Source: JAJTFW01 sp031421935 (GTDB lineage Bacteria; Bacteroidota; Bacteroidia; AKYH767-A; OLB10). From it: DNA of 64,000 nucleotides. The notes below the pieces were generated by a model. That model saw nothing but the letters and a program-made list of their open reading frames with translations, was not told where the DNA came from and searched no databases. The stretch covers positions 1-64,000 of the forward strand of contig JANOPQ010000185.1 of assembly GCA_031421935.1 (NCBI GenBank), read 5' to 3'. The translations under genes and the position numbers were made by a program. The number at the start of each line of letters is the position of its first letter. The stretch's first letter is position 1. Shown one piece after another: positions 7,101-17,601 of the stretch.

Positions 7101-8666
7101 CTAAAAATCGAACTGGATACCCTGCGCTAATGGAAGTTCTTTGGAGTAGTTGATGGTATTGGTTTGTCGTCTCATGTACACTTTCCAGGCATCACTTCCC
7201 GACTCACGACCACCGCCCGTGTCTTTCTCTCCACCAAACGCTCCACCAATTTCTGCACCTGAAGTACCAATGTTTACATTCGCTATTCCACAATCCGAAC
7301 CTTCATGTGATAAGAACGCTTCCGCCTCTTGTAAATCTCTTGTGAAGATGGACGATGATAATCCTTGCGGTACATCGTTTTGTTGCGCTATGGCTTCTTC
7401 CATCGTTGCATATTTCATCAAGTATAAAATAGGAGCAAAGGTTTCTTCTTGCACAATGTGATAGTGATTTTTCGCTTCGATGATGCAAGGAACAACATAA
7501 TTTCCACTCTCAAATCCATCTCCACTTAACACCTCTCCACCAAACAACACTTTTCCACCTTCTTTTTTAGCAGCTTCAATAGCATTGGTGAAATCTTTCA
7601 CTGCGCCATGGTCGATCAACGGCCCTACTAAAGTTTTACTATCTAACGGGTGGCCTATACGAATATGCTCGTAAGCTGATTTCACTTTTTGTGTAAATTG
7701 ATCGTAAATGCTTTCGTGAATGATGAGTCGGCGTGTGCTGGTGCAACGTTGACCTGCAGTACCCACGGCTCCAAAAACAACGGCACGTAATGCTAAATCG
7801 AAATCTGCTTTTTCTGAAATGATGATGGCATTGTTTCCACCTAACTCGAGAAGAGAACGTCCTAAACGCTCACCCACAATTTTTCCTGCTCTGCGTCCTA
7901 CACGAGTTGAACCCGTCACTGAAATTAATGGAACACGTTTGTCAGCTAAGAAATTATCACCTACATGTTTTGAAGAAGCAATGATTAAATTTAAAACTCC
8001 TTCGGGAACATCATTCGCAGCTAATACTCGTTGAATAATTTTATGGGTGGCTACTGCACACAATGGAACTTTTGAACTCGGTTTCCAAACTACAACATCT
8101 CCACAAACCATGGCTAACATGGCATTCCAAGCCCACACGGCAACCGGAAAATTAAATGCAGAAATTACACCGATGGTTCCGAGTGGATGATATTGTTCGT
8201 ACATGCGATGACGGGAGCGTTCACTATGCATGGTTAATCCATACAACTGACGAGACAATCCCACAGCGAAATCGCAGATATCAATCATCTCTTGTACCTC
8301 ACCTAATCCTTCTTGATAAATCTTTCCCATTTCAAAGGAAACCAATCGACCCAAAGGCTCTTTATATTCACGCAATGCATCACCCATCTGTCGAACAATT
8401 TCTCCACGCTTCGGCGCCGGAATCATTCTCCATGTAGCAAAAGCTTCTTGAGATGTTTTTATAATATGTTCGTAGTCGTCAGTGGTAGCCTGTTGCACAG
8501 AAGCAATGAGTTGCCCATCAGCAGGAGAAAAAGATTCGATGATCTCGCCATTCGTTTTTATCCATTTGGTGCCAGTACTTGCACCGTAATTCATTTTGTC
8601 AATGCCTAATGCTTTTAACATTTCTTCGACTTTAAAGTCGTTGGCCGCAATCGTTTCGTTTTTCAT
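7101..8666 (-). CDS. Aldehyde dehydrogenase, ALDH7 type (aminoadipate semialdehyde/piperideine-6-carboxylate dehydrogenase-like)
   Basis: A 521-residue NAD(P)-dependent aldehyde dehydrogenase resembling antiquitin/ALDH7, which oxidises alpha-aminoadipate semialdehyde in lysine breakdown. The general base Glu lies in LLELGGNNAI (about 275) and the catalytic Cys in GQRCTSTRR (about 306); GTIGVISAFNFPVAVWAWN is the ALDH7-like cofactor segment and GGEKDTGGGRESGSDAWK the C-terminal signature. I start at the ATG at 8666; a TTG start at 8690 would add eight residues but lies on the promoter box. It could serve lysine catabolism independently of the kynurenine genes around it. Confidence 0.82.
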   Translation of the reverse strand: MKNETIAANDFKVEEMLKALGIDKMNYGASTGTKWIKTNGEIIESFSPADGQLIASVQQATTDDYEHIIKTSQEAFATWRMIPAPKRGEIVRQMGDALREYKEPLGRLVSFEMGKIYQEGLGEVQEMIDICDFAVGLSRQLYGLTMHSERSRHRMYEQYHPLGTIGVISAFNFPVAVWAWNAMLAMVCGDVVVWKPSSKVPLCAVATHKIIQRVLAANDVPEGVLNLIIASSKHVGDNFLADKRVPLISVTGSTRVGRRAGKIVGERLGRSLLELGGNNAIIISEKADFDLALRAVVFGAVGTAGQRCTSTRRLIIHESIYDQFTQKVKSAYEHIRIGHPLDSKTLVGPLIDHGAVKDFTNAIEAAKKEGGKVLFGGEVLSGDGFESGNYVVPCIIEAKNHYHIVQEETFAPILYLMKYATMEEAIAQQNDVPQGLSSSIFTRDLQEAEAFLSHEGSDCGIANVNIGTSGAEIGGAFGGEKDTGGGRESGSDAWKVYMRRQTNTINYSKELPLAQGIQFDF

Positions 8667-8687
8667 AGAATTCTCAATTTGAGAGTG

Positions 8688-8695
8688 CAAAGATA
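8688..8695 (-). promoter_or_regulatory. -7 promoter box TATCTTTG for the ALDH7 gene
   Basis: An exact TAnnTTTG match on the minus strand, followed by C as in many boxes here, 21 bases before the ATG at 8666. This position argues against the TTG start at 8690. Confidence 0.55.
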
Positions 8696-8897
8696 CGAAG
8701 AATGAGAAGGGTTTGCTAATGCTATAAATCTAGAATTTATTGCATTCTTAAAATACTGATAGACAGATCATTTTATTAAAAAACAGAAAGTGTTCTACCT
8801 AAAATTGATCTTATTAAATCAATGTTTTAATGGTAATATTTTTGAGCACAATAAAGAACAGGAAGTAGCTAAAAATTCGTTACGAAATTTATTTTAT

Positions 8898-10427
8898 TTA
8901 CTCACCGTGATGAACACTACGTATCACATTTACTTTCAATTTGCGTTTGTAATCTTCTTGCAACCATTTTACATAGCTTTCTGAAGTTTTACTTAAGCAC
9001 CTTGTAAAGCAACGAATACGATATTCAATTTCTTCTTGAAGCAAATCAGATAACGCTAAGGCTCCATCTACATCCTTGCTATTTTCGACACACATACGCA
9101 CATGTTGTTGCAAAGATTTCTCAACGACAATACGAGGACGTTGGTTAGTATTAATAGCTTGTCGATGTTCGTATTCGATGTCCATCGTGATGTTTTCAGA
9201 ATTACGAAAATGTTCTTGTAATTCTTCTGGCATAATGTACTTGTAATTCCTTTCAATGATTTCATCATTCGGGATACTCTCCAAATACATTTCTGGATTT
9301 TGGAAGATGGAATTCCAGTCTACAGGCTCATCCCATAAACCAAAACGATTTAAATTATTTCCCAAATCAATCACCATAAAATCGCTTTTATTGGGCAGGA
9401 CACGGGAGCCACGACCAATCATCTGAAAATACAAAGTAAGTGATTTGGTGGCGCGATTTAAAATGATACATTCTACAGTGGGTTCATCAAAACCCGTTGT
9501 TAGGATACTCACCGACGTTAGTATGGCATCAGGCTTTTCTTTGAACCACTGCAATATTTCCCTTCTTTCCTTAGTAGAATGGGTGTGATCAAGGTGTTTT
9601 ATTTCAAATCCTGCCTCCTGAAAAGTAGCGTAAACATATTGTGAAGTAGCAATTCCATTATTGAAAATCAATGTTTTTTTGCCCACGCATTTCTCTCGAT
9701 ACGCACTCAGCAATTTATCTTGCATCGCATGATTATTGTATAGTCGTTCGGATGAACTAACCGTATAATCTCCACTGCGCCCTACTTTCAAAGAATTTAA
9801 TCCAACGTGATAATGATAGGTTGTTGCCTTTGCTAAGAATCCTGAGCCAATTAATTTAGAGATAGATTCACCCACAATGAGCTCATCGTAGTTATCCTTC
9901 ATTCGAATATTTACATTCGAACTCAATGGTGTTGCTGTTACTCCAAGCACCACACCCTTCTCATAAAAACGAAATAATTTTCCGAAAGAATTATAATGCG
10001 CTTCATCGACAATCATCAATCCGATCGAGTCCAAATTCAAAATTTTATCTCTCAAACGATTGTTCAATGTTTCAACCATCGACACATAGCACATATAATC
10101 ATTAGGTACCGGTAATTCTTTCACCGCACTGTTGATGACCATATTATTTACGCCAAACTCTTGCAACATTTTTGCGGTTTGCGCACAAAGTTCTAATCGA
10201 TGAGTAAGTATCAAAACTTTTTTACCAGTAGCCTCAATATAACGTCGAGCTATCTCCGAAAAGATGACCGTTTTTCCACCACCTGTTGGAAGTTGATACA
10301 ACAAATTGTAACGAACCGGATGATCTTTCAATCGAAATAAAATATCTTCAATGGCTTTATGCTGATAATCATAAAGCTGTTTACCAATTAACTGCTCTTG
10401 TACTTCAATACTGCTTTCGGTCTTCAT
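8898..10427 (-). CDS. DEAD/DEAH-box superfamily 2 helicase
   Basis: A 509-residue SF2 helicase with all the main motifs: Walker A LPTGGGKT near residue 45, DEAH in MIVDEAHYNS, the TAT motif in GVTATPL, and in the second RecA domain ILTTGFDEPTVE and the arginine-finger motif QMIGRGSR. The C-terminal 100 residues are charged and unassigned. The size and layout recall RadD-like repair helicases, but I would not name it. I start at ATG 10427 rather than the TTG at 10448, which overlaps the promoter box. It is transcribed alone, with a 200-bp gap before the ALDH7 gene. Confidence 0.83.
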   Translation of the reverse strand: MKTESSIEVQEQLIGKQLYDYQHKAIEDILFRLKDHPVRYNLLYQLPTGGGKTVIFSEIARRYIEATGKKVLILTHRLELCAQTAKMLQEFGVNNMVINSAVKELPVPNDYMCYVSMVETLNNRLRDKILNLDSIGLMIVDEAHYNSFGKLFRFYEKGVVLGVTATPLSSNVNIRMKDNYDELIVGESISKLIGSGFLAKATTYHYHVGLNSLKVGRSGDYTVSSSERLYNNHAMQDKLLSAYREKCVGKKTLIFNNGIATSQYVYATFQEAGFEIKHLDHTHSTKERREILQWFKEKPDAILTSVSILTTGFDEPTVECIILNRATKSLTLYFQMIGRGSRVLPNKSDFMVIDLGNNLNRFGLWDEPVDWNSIFQNPEMYLESIPNDEIIERNYKYIMPEELQEHFRNSENITMDIEYEHRQAINTNQRPRIVVEKSLQQHVRMCVENSKDVDGALALSDLLQEEIEYRIRCFTRCLSKTSESYVKWLQEDYKRKLKVNVIRSVHHGE

Positions 10428-10445
10428 TCGGTTATTAGGAATTTG

Positions 10446-10453
10446 CAAAGATA
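10446..10453 (-). promoter_or_regulatory. -7 promoter box TATCTTTG for the helicase gene
   Basis: An exact TAnnTTTG box followed by C on the minus strand, 18 bases before the ATG at 10427. The remaining 10454-10735 gap is AT-rich; TACCTTTA at 10695-10702 is a near-consensus box for the plus-strand PKD gene. Confidence 0.5.
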
Positions 10454-10735
10454 GGTAGGATGAAGGGATATCATTAATTATTACTTCTGATTGTTTGAAA
10501 TAGGGATCATTGATTACTTAATAGTATGAAACATGTAATTTCCCCCCAGCTATTGTTCTTTAAAAATTGACTTTTATGGCGATATACAGCGTATTAAACA
10601 GTTAATTAACCCTTTTTTTGCCCAAAACCTCTATTTTCAAGTTTAAATTGCCATTTTACTCGTTCAGAATGCATTAATTCTCTTTGAAATGTTATACCTT
10701 TATTTACTCAAAATATTTTTAAATTTTTACGTAGA

Positions 10736-13700
10736 ATGTTGCCAGTGAGAAAAATTTTATTTCAACTATTGCTATTGCTATTATTTTTTGCATCGAAAGA
10801 TGCAAAATCACAATTGAGTAGTTGTGTCAATGCCGATTTTGAGCTAAACAGCCTTGCTAATTGGACCGCTACTTCAGGAACATGTTGTCCAATAAATTCA
10901 TTTACTCCTGGAATTCTAGCAGGTCGACATACCATCATGACAGGTCCTGGAACGGATCCTAATACCAATGGTGCTATCACTGTGGTGGCTCCTGGCGGAC
11001 AATTTTCTGCTCGTTTAGGTAATGATGATACAGGATCAGAAGCAGAACAATTAAGTTATCAAATTGCAGTTGATGCAACGAATGCTTTGTTTATTTATCG
11101 CTATGCAGTGGTGTTGGAAGACCCCAGTCATACTCTGGCAGAGCAACCACGATTTGAAATAAGAGTATACGATCAAAATGGTTTACCTGTAGTATGTGGC
11201 GACTATAATGTAGTAGCTTCCTCTGGAATTCCCGGATTCGTATCTATTGTGAATTCATCGGGCAGTACGGTACATTATAAAGACTGGACAACAGTGGGAA
11301 TTAATTTGTCACCGTACATTGGACAAAATGTAACCATCGAGTTTTCTACAGGGGACTGTGCACTCGGAGGACATTTCGGATACGCTTATGTTGATTGTTA
11401 TTGTAGCCCGCTTATTATTTTGAGTGATTTATGTTCAGGTGCAAATTCAACTATACTCACAGCCCCCATTGGGTTTGAGGCTTACAGTTGGAGTACTGGT
11501 GAGACTACACAGTCGATAGCAATCAATAATGTGGTCATTGGCACACAATATCAATGCACCATGACTTCCGTTACTGGATGTACAATTACGTTAACTACTA
11601 TTATTACACCAACCATTTTAGCTCCTCACTTTGGTCAAATTACAAATTGTCAAAATCAAACTCGCTTTCAGGATTCTTCATTGGTCACAGTAGGAACACC
11701 CATTAATGCATGGAAATGGGATTTTGGAGATGGGCAAACTTCCAATGTGCAACATCCTACACACAATTATATAGCCCCAGGAAACTATACTGTTTCTCTC
11801 ATTGTTACGAATATGGGCGGTTGTGCTGATACTGTGGATTATAATATTACCACGATTCCGATTCCTCAAGTTAATTTTAATTCACCTCCCGTTTGTCCTA
11901 ATGATGTTTCTAGTTTTTTTGATGCGAGTGGAAGTACCAATGGTCCCATTGCGAATTGGAATTGGAATTTTGGAGATGGGACAACCGATACCATTCAAAA
12001 TCCTGTGCATACTTATAATTTGCCAGGAACATATCCCGTAACTTTAATAGTTACTGATTCATTAGGTTGTAAGGATACGCTCATTCAAAATGTTTCTACG
12101 TTACCTGGTCCAGTAAGTGATTTTAGTTATCTCTCCGCATGTGTGAATAGTCAAATTAATTTTACGGATGTGTCTACAGTTGCTGGAACCATTATATTGG
12201 ATTGGGAATGGAATTTCGGTGATGCGAGTCCGTTAGTAACTGGAATTTCTAACCCTAATCATTTTTATCCTGGTCCTGGGACGTATAATACATCTCTTAT
12301 CGTTACCACCGCAAATGGTTGTAAGGATACTATTGTTAAACCAGTGGATGTTCAGTCAGTTCCCATAGCTGCCTTTAACAATACGCTTGCATGTGCGAAT
12401 CAATTCACTCAATTTTCGGATGCTTCCGTTACGAATGTTGGAACGATTACCGCTTGGCAATGGAGTTTTGGTGATGGTAGTCAAGTAGCGCTCTCACAGA
12501 ATCCAGTGCATGCATTTCCTCCCGGTAATTTTAATGTTCAATTAGTAGTTACTGGTTCTAATGGTTGCACCAACACCTTTATTCAAAATGTAAATGTTTT
12601 ATCAGGGCCTACTGCAAACTTTAGTTCTACTCCTGTTTGTCCAGGAAGTTCTTCCGCATTTAGTGATTTATCATTAAGCGGGGCTGGACTAATTAATTCC
12701 TGGGAGTGGAATTTTGGAGATGGATCTACACTTACCAATGTAGTCAACCCACAACATATTTTTACAGGTGCCGGATCGTATGCTGTATCATTAGTAGTAG
12801 AAAGCACTAACGGTTGTGCAGATACGACAACGATATCAATTGCTACGAATCCTATACCTAATGCTGATTATTTTATTCCAAATGGCTGTGTTAATGCTCC
12901 TTTATTTTTTCCTAACCAAAGTAACATTCCTGTAGGAGGAATTGCTGCTTATGAATGGAATTTCGATGATGGCTCTCCTCTGAGTGCGCAATCAAGTCCT
13001 ACTCATCTTTTTTCTGCTGCCGGATCGTACTTTGTTTCCTTAGTCGCTATTAGTAATTTGGGCTGTAGAGATTCTATTGTACATGAAGTGATCGTAGTAG
13101 GTTTACCACAAGCCAACTTTTCTGTGAGCGATATTTGTCTCGGTGATTCTGCCATTTTCACAGATATCAGTTTTAATAATCAAGGTAGTATTTTGGATTG
13201 GCAATGGAACTATGGAGATGGGTCGCCCGTCACGTTTGGTATTCCACAATCTAATCATACATATTCCGCTACAGGTCCCTATTTTCCTAGTTTGATTGTG
13301 ATGAATAGTGCAGGATGTTTTGATACGATTCAAAAAGCCATCGTCGTGAAAGAATTGCCCATTCCATCTTTTAGCACTACGGGACCTTATTGCGTTGGTT
13401 CTTATTTTTCATTAACTAATACATCTACATTAAACGGTGGAGCTATTCAAAGCCAGCAGTGGACAAATTCTATTTTCGGAATGTATACCAGTCCAAATCC
13501 ACAAGTTGTTTTTTCGCAAGCTGGAAACCATCTGATTAATTTGGTAGTTACTGGTACCAATGGATGTGTTGATTCTACAAATAGAAACGTGTTCGTGAAT
13601 AATTTGCCAACTGCCGATATGACTTTGCAAAATGTGTGCGAGCTTGACAATTCACTCTTCTTGGATCAAAGTGTATCGGGCGCGCCAATAACTACTTGGA

Positions 13701-15121
13701 CTTGGGCATTTGGAGATGGGGATTCTTCATTTATAAAAAATCCTACACATATCTATACGAATGATGGTACTTATGCTGTGACGCACCAAGTTGTTGATGC
13801 AAATGGCTGTAAGAAGGATACAGCTATGAACATTATCATTTTCCCTAAACCTTTCCCGCAATTTACCACTACCAATGAATGTGTAGGCAGTGCTTTTTCA
13901 TTTCTAAATAGTTCTACAATTCCCAATGGATATTTAATTTCCAATTCATTTTGGAATTTCGGAGATGGGTCACCGTTAGATACGAATTATCATCCTAGTC
14001 ATATTTTTCAAACTACTGGAAATTATTTAATCACCTATGTAGCGGAAAGTGATAGAGGTTGTAGAGATACCATATTGGATTCCATCACTGTGTTTCCCTT
14101 GCCAAATGTATCCTTCACTTCAGATACTGTTTGCGAAGGAAATCTAACTACATTGAATAATACTTCCTCCATTGTGAATGGTAGTATTATCGGGTATGAT
14201 TGGAGTTTCGGTGATCAAACTACTTCAACGCAAACAGATCCCACACACATTTATCCTTCTGGTGGAATTCATTTCACTACCTTAGTAGCAACTAGTGATC
14301 GCGGCTGTATCGATTCGCTTATACGAATCGTAAGAGTTTGGTGGCCACCGCAACCCCTGTTGCAAGCAGATGTTGTAGAAGGCTGCGAACCGCTCCCTGT
14401 TTTGATTGTAGATTTATCGAATTCACCAGATGGATCCATTGTGAATTGGAATTGGGATTTTGGAAATGGAGATACCAGTTCATTGCAACATCCAAGCACT
14501 ATTTACGAGGAGGATGGATTGTATGATGTTCAGTTAAATGTGGTTTCGTCCTATGGATGCATCAACGATACCATATATTCGGAATATATTTTAGTACATC
14601 CATTACCGATAGCTTCTTTTCGGTACGATCCTAGTGAACCGAGTGTATTTATTCCTTTAGTTTATTTCTATGATCAAAGTGCATTGGCTACCGTTTGGCA
14701 TTGGAATTTTGGTGATACTACTTTTTCTGCAGATCAAGATCCAACTCATAAGTATAAGAATCCCGGAGTGTATACGGTACAATTAATTATTGAAACCGAA
14801 TTCGGATGCTTGGATACCACCTGGGAAGTGATCGATATTAAAAAAGATTATGCTATCTGGATTCCAAGCGCGTTTACTCCTAATGGTGATGGTTATAACG
14901 AAACATTCATGGTGAAAGGATTTGGGTTTAGTCAATTCACTATGCAGATTTTTAATCGGTGGGGCGCACTGATTTTTACGAGTAATGAAGTAATTAAAGG
15001 CTGGGATGGAACTTATCAAGGAGCGGAAGCTCAACAAGATGTTTACGTGTACAAAATAGATATGAAAGATGATTTAGGGAATCCTCATACGTATACAGGT
15101 CGCGTTTCCATTGTACGTTAA
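10736..15121 (+). CDS. Giant PKD-repeat surface protein with type B T9SS sorting domain
   Basis: A 1461-residue secreted protein. A Sec signal (to about residue 25) is followed by an N-terminal carbohydrate-binding-like beta domain (about 30-225), an Ig-like segment with YSWSTGETTQS, and then 13 PKD-type repeats of 80-90 residues, most with W.W.FGDG and a closing GC.DT. The eighth repeat (around residue 905) has lost the FGDG core. The last 90 residues (IWIPSAFTPNGDGYNE ... FNRWG ... GWDG ... VYVYKI) are the gliding-motility-type (type B) C-terminal domain, which directs export by the T9SS and attachment to the cell surface. The likely role is adhesion or binding of large particles. It stands alone between convergent and divergent neighbours. 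Confidence 0.9.
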   Translation: MLPVRKILFQLLLLLLFFASKDAKSQLSSCVNADFELNSLANWTATSGTCCPINSFTPGILAGRHTIMTGPGTDPNTNGAITVVAPGGQFSARLGNDDTGSEAEQLSYQIAVDATNALFIYRYAVVLEDPSHTLAEQPRFEIRVYDQNGLPVVCGDYNVVASSGIPGFVSIVNSSGSTVHYKDWTTVGINLSPYIGQNVTIEFSTGDCALGGHFGYAYVDCYCSPLIILSDLCSGANSTILTAPIGFEAYSWSTGETTQSIAINNVVIGTQYQCTMTSVTGCTITLTTIITPTILAPHFGQITNCQNQTRFQDSSLVTVGTPINAWKWDFGDGQTSNVQHPTHNYIAPGNYTVSLIVTNMGGCADTVDYNITTIPIPQVNFNSPPVCPNDVSSFFDASGSTNGPIANWNWNFGDGTTDTIQNPVHTYNLPGTYPVTLIVTDSLGCKDTLIQNVSTLPGPVSDFSYLSACVNSQINFTDVSTVAGTIILDWEWNFGDASPLVTGISNPNHFYPGPGTYNTSLIVTTANGCKDTIVKPVDVQSVPIAAFNNTLACANQFTQFSDASVTNVGTITAWQWSFGDGSQVALSQNPVHAFPPGNFNVQLVVTGSNGCTNTFIQNVNVLSGPTANFSSTPVCPGSSSAFSDLSLSGAGLINSWEWNFGDGSTLTNVVNPQHIFTGAGSYAVSLVVESTNGCADTTTISIATNPIPNADYFIPNGCVNAPLFFPNQSNIPVGGIAAYEWNFDDGSPLSAQSSPTHLFSAAGSYFVSLVAISNLGCRDSIVHEVIVVGLPQANFSVSDICLGDSAIFTDISFNNQGSILDWQWNYGDGSPVTFGIPQSNHTYSATGPYFPSLIVMNSAGCFDTIQKAIVVKELPIPSFSTTGPYCVGSYFSLTNTSTLNGGAIQSQQWTNSIFGMYTSPNPQVVFSQAGNHLINLVVTGTNGCVDSTNRNVFVNNLPTADMTLQNVCELDNSLFLDQSVSGAPITTWTWAFGDGDSSFIKNPTHIYTNDGTYAVTHQVVDANGCKKDTAMNIIIFPKPFPQFTTTNECVGSAFSFLNSSTIPNGYLISNSFWNFGDGSPLDTNYHPSHIFQTTGNYLITYVAESDRGCRDTILDSITVFPLPNVSFTSDTVCEGNLTTLNNTSSIVNGSIIGYDWSFGDQTTSTQTDPTHIYPSGGIHFTTLVATSDRGCIDSLIRIVRVWWPPQPLLQADVVEGCEPLPVLIVDLSNSPDGSIVNWNWDFGNGDTSSLQHPSTIYEEDGLYDVQLNVVSSYGCINDTIYSEYILVHPLPIASFRYDPSEPSVFIPLVYFYDQSALATVWHWNFGDTTFSADQDPTHKYKNPGVYTVQLIIETEFGCLDTTWEVIDIKKDYAIWIPSAFTPNGDGYNETFMVKGFGFSQFTMQIFNRWGALIFTSNEVIKGWDGTYQGAEAQQDVYVYKIDMKDDLGNPHTYTGRVSIVR

Positions 15122-15137
15122 TTCGATTTTAGAAATT

Positions 15138-15995
15138 TTAAAAAAGATGAATAGACCATTTATATTGGTAATTCTCGCCGGCATCTAAACTATGTATTCC
15201 TTCTTTCTCAGCAATTTCTCCTGTAGCTTGAACGCTATCTGCAATTCCTTGCCAAGGTTCAATGCATAAAAAGTCAGCACCCTTCGCAGCCCACAAACCA
15301 AGATAGGGACAAGAGTTCACCGTTACAGTTAATCCATGCTGATGTTTGTTTGAACGTAAATGGATTTGTTGGGAATTTATTTTTTTAAACACTAAGGCAT
15401 CGTTAGAAAATAGTTCTTTTGTAAGATGAATTTTTTGAGAATTGAAAAATGGAGTAGGAGCAACGTCAATCAATCCATCTTTTAAAGGCCAACGTCCCGA
15501 TTGTTCTTCTTGATCAAACTCTAAATAATAATCATCATAATTATCTCGTAAATCAAGAGGAACACGAAAGGCAGGATGCGCACCTACCGAAAAATACATT
15601 TTTTCAGTTCCGGTATTTGTCACTGAATAGGTAATAATTATTTCAGAGTCGATTAACTGATAAAGAATATCGAAATGAAAAGCGAATGGATACTTTTTTC
15701 GTGTGCTCTCATCGTCCGACAAACGAAAAATAACTTGGTGGTCTTGTTGCTCAATCACTGAAAATATTTTTTCTCTAGCAAACCCATGTCTAGGCAAACT
15801 ATATTTATTTTGCTGATGGATGTATTCATTATTCTTTAACTGCCCCACAATAGGAAACAATACCGGAGAATGTTTCGCCCAAGCCGCACCTTGCCAAATA
15901 TATTCTAGTCGATGTTGCTTATGATACAAGCTGCAAAGCTCTGCTCCGAATGGCAACACCACAATTTTTACTTTTTCGTTCTCTAAAAACACCAT
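15138..15995 (-). CDS. Aldose 1-epimerase family protein (LacX/YeaD-like)
   Basis: A 285-residue galactose-mutarotase-like protein of cytoplasmic type. Visible family marks are LPFGAELCSL at the start, PRHGFAREK near residue 67-75 with the His, SVGAHPAFRVP near 155-165 with a second His, and CIEPWQGIAD near 240-250 with the catalytic-type Glu. It should interconvert alpha and beta anomers of a sugar or sugar phosphate; the substrate cannot be told. It converges with the PKD gene, only 16 bases between stops, and no classical terminator is seen there. Confidence 0.85.
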   Translation of the reverse strand: MVFLENEKVKIVVLPFGAELCSLYHKQHRLEYIWQGAAWAKHSPVLFPIVGQLKNNEYIHQQNKYSLPRHGFAREKIFSVIEQQDHQVIFRLSDDESTRKKYPFAFHFDILYQLIDSEIIITYSVTNTGTEKMYFSVGAHPAFRVPLDLRDNYDDYYLEFDQEEQSGRWPLKDGLIDVAPTPFFNSQKIHLTKELFSNDALVFKKINSQQIHLRSNKHQHGLTVTVNSCPYLGLWAAKGADFLCIEPWQGIADSVQATGEIAEKEGIHSLDAGENYQYKWSIHLF

Positions 15996-16158
15996 GTTCC
16001 TTCTCTCTTTTCGTAATTATCTTATTGTATAAATTTCTTTATTTGAATTGATTCTCTTTTATTGGTGTATTGGTGTATTGCAAAATGAGAGGATAAATTT
16101 CGTACTTTTCGCATTTAGTGTTAATTCGTTTTTCGCGTCAAATAAGTACTAAGGATAC

Positions 16159-17601
16159 CTAAAGTTTTATACAAACGTTCTTTTCCTCCGTAAAGAAATT
16201 CAACGCCTCAAATCCACCTTCTCTTCCTACACCAGATGATTTCACACCTCCGAAAGGCGTTCTTAAGTCGCGCAAGAGCCAACAATTGATCCAAACGATT
16301 CCGCTGTGTAATTTAGCGGCTACATGATGCGCTTTGGTAAGATGTTGGGTCCACACAGAAGCCGCTAATCCGTAATTGGTACTGTTCGCATAACTCAATA
16401 CTTCTTCTTCTGTATCGAACGGTTGTAGTGTTACTACCGGACCAAATATTTCTTCCTGATTGGTTCGGCAATCATGCGGAAGTCCTTCGATGATGGTGGG
16501 TGCAATGAAATACCCCTCTGCAAACTCACCCTCTAACTGAACTCGGTTTCCTCCGTGTAGAATTTTACCGCCTTCTTTTTGTGCTAACTCAATATAGGAT
16601 AGGATTTTTTCCATGTGTGGTTTTGAGACAATAGCTCCCAACCAATTTTTGTCATCGGAAGGATCTCCGACCTTGAGTTTTTTTACTTCTTCTAAAAATG
16701 CAAGTTTAAATTTATCATACAATGGTCTTTCAATAAAAATACGTGAACCACATAAACAAATTTCGCCTTGATTGGCAAATGAAGAACGTACTGTTGTTTT
16801 CACAGCTTTTTCAAAATCACAATCCGCGAAAATAATATTTGGATTTTTCCCTCCTAACTCTAAGGATAATTTTTTAAACATCGGCGCAGCTACTCGAGCA
16901 ATATGTTCTCCGGTTTTGGTTCCGCCAGTAAATGATATCGCTTGAATTTTTGGGTGAGCAACAATGGCAGATCCTACTTTCGTTCCCAATCCGTGAACAA
17001 TGTTCAGAACCCCTGCTGGAATTCCTGCTTCAATCGCTAATTCGGAAAGCAAATAGGCTGTCATGGGTGTTATTTCACTGGGCTTGGCTACCACACAATT
17101 TCCAGAAGCTAAGGCAGGCGCAATTTTCCATGAGAATAAATACAGAGGTAAATTCCACGGAGAAATACATCCTGCAATTCCTATTGGAGTTCTGAGTGTA
17201 TAATTTAAGGCTACATCACCCATCGAATGTGTTTCTGTGCTTTGATGCAATGCAGCCGTTGCATAAAAATGAAAATTGTCAACAGCTCTTGGAATATCTA
17301 CCGTTCGTGCTAACCATACCGGCTTACCGTTGTCAACAGATTCGGCAACTGCAAATTTTTCTAGATTTTTTTCGATTAATTCACTTAATCGAATTAATAA
17401 CGCTGAACGTTTTTGTGTTGGCAATGCACTCCATATCGGAAAGGCGTCTTGTGCTGCTTTTACCGCGAGCTCAACATCTTGCTCATCACTATCTGGAATC
17501 AAACTATACACCTTTCCAGTTGAAGGATTGTAGTTGTCGAGATAATTTCCAGACATGGGCTCAACTAAAACGCCGTTGATATAATTTTTAATTTTTTGCA
17601 T
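16159..17601 (-). CDS. 2-aminomuconate-6-semialdehyde dehydrogenase (ALDH8 type)
   Basis: A 480-residue NAD-dependent aldehyde dehydrogenase. The catalytic Glu is in LELGGKNPN (about 248) and the Cys in NQGEICLCGSRIF (about 281-283); this Cys motif, FADCDFEKAV and the C-terminal CWLLRDLRTPFGGVK are marks of ALDH8A1/aminomuconate semialdehyde dehydrogenases. It would oxidise 2-aminomuconate semialdehyde, the product of the ACMSD encoded at 5463-6470. A weak -7-like box TACTTTTA sits at 17682-17689. Hydroxymuconic semialdehyde dehydrogenase is the main alternative, but the presence of ACMSD and 3-hydroxyanthranilate dioxygenase in the window favours the assignment. Confidence 0.85.
   Translation of the reverse strand: MQKIKNYINGVLVEPMSGNYLDNYNPSTGKVYSLIPDSDEQDVELAVKAAQDAFPIWSALPTQKRSALLIRLSELIEKNLEKFAVAESVDNGKPVWLARTVDIPRAVDNFHFYATAALHQSTETHSMGDVALNYTLRTPIGIAGCISPWNLPLYLFSWKIAPALASGNCVVAKPSEITPMTAYLLSELAIEAGIPAGVLNIVHGLGTKVGSAIVAHPKIQAISFTGGTKTGEHIARVAAPMFKKLSLELGGKNPNIIFADCDFEKAVKTTVRSSFANQGEICLCGSRIFIERPLYDKFKLAFLEEVKKLKVGDPSDDKNWLGAIVSKPHMEKILSYIELAQKEGGKILHGGNRVQLEGEFAEGYFIAPTIIEGLPHDCRTNQEEIFGPVVTLQPFDTEEEVLSYANSTNYGLAASVWTQHLTKAHHVAAKLHSGIVWINCWLLRDLRTPFGGVKSSGVGREGGFEALNFFTEEKNVCIKL

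Noticed and set aside
7819..8609. Plus-strand open frames over the ALDH7 gene
   Set aside because: Antisense shadows of a well-conserved enzyme; no start-site or promoter evidence.
8790..8984. A 64-codon plus-strand frame between the ALDH7 and helicase genes
   Set aside because: It overlaps the 3' end of the helicase gene, has no upstream signals, and its translation looks like random AT-rich sequence.
13430..13650. Minus-strand frames inside the PKD gene
   Set aside because: Shadow frames caused by repeated codon patterns in the PKD domains.
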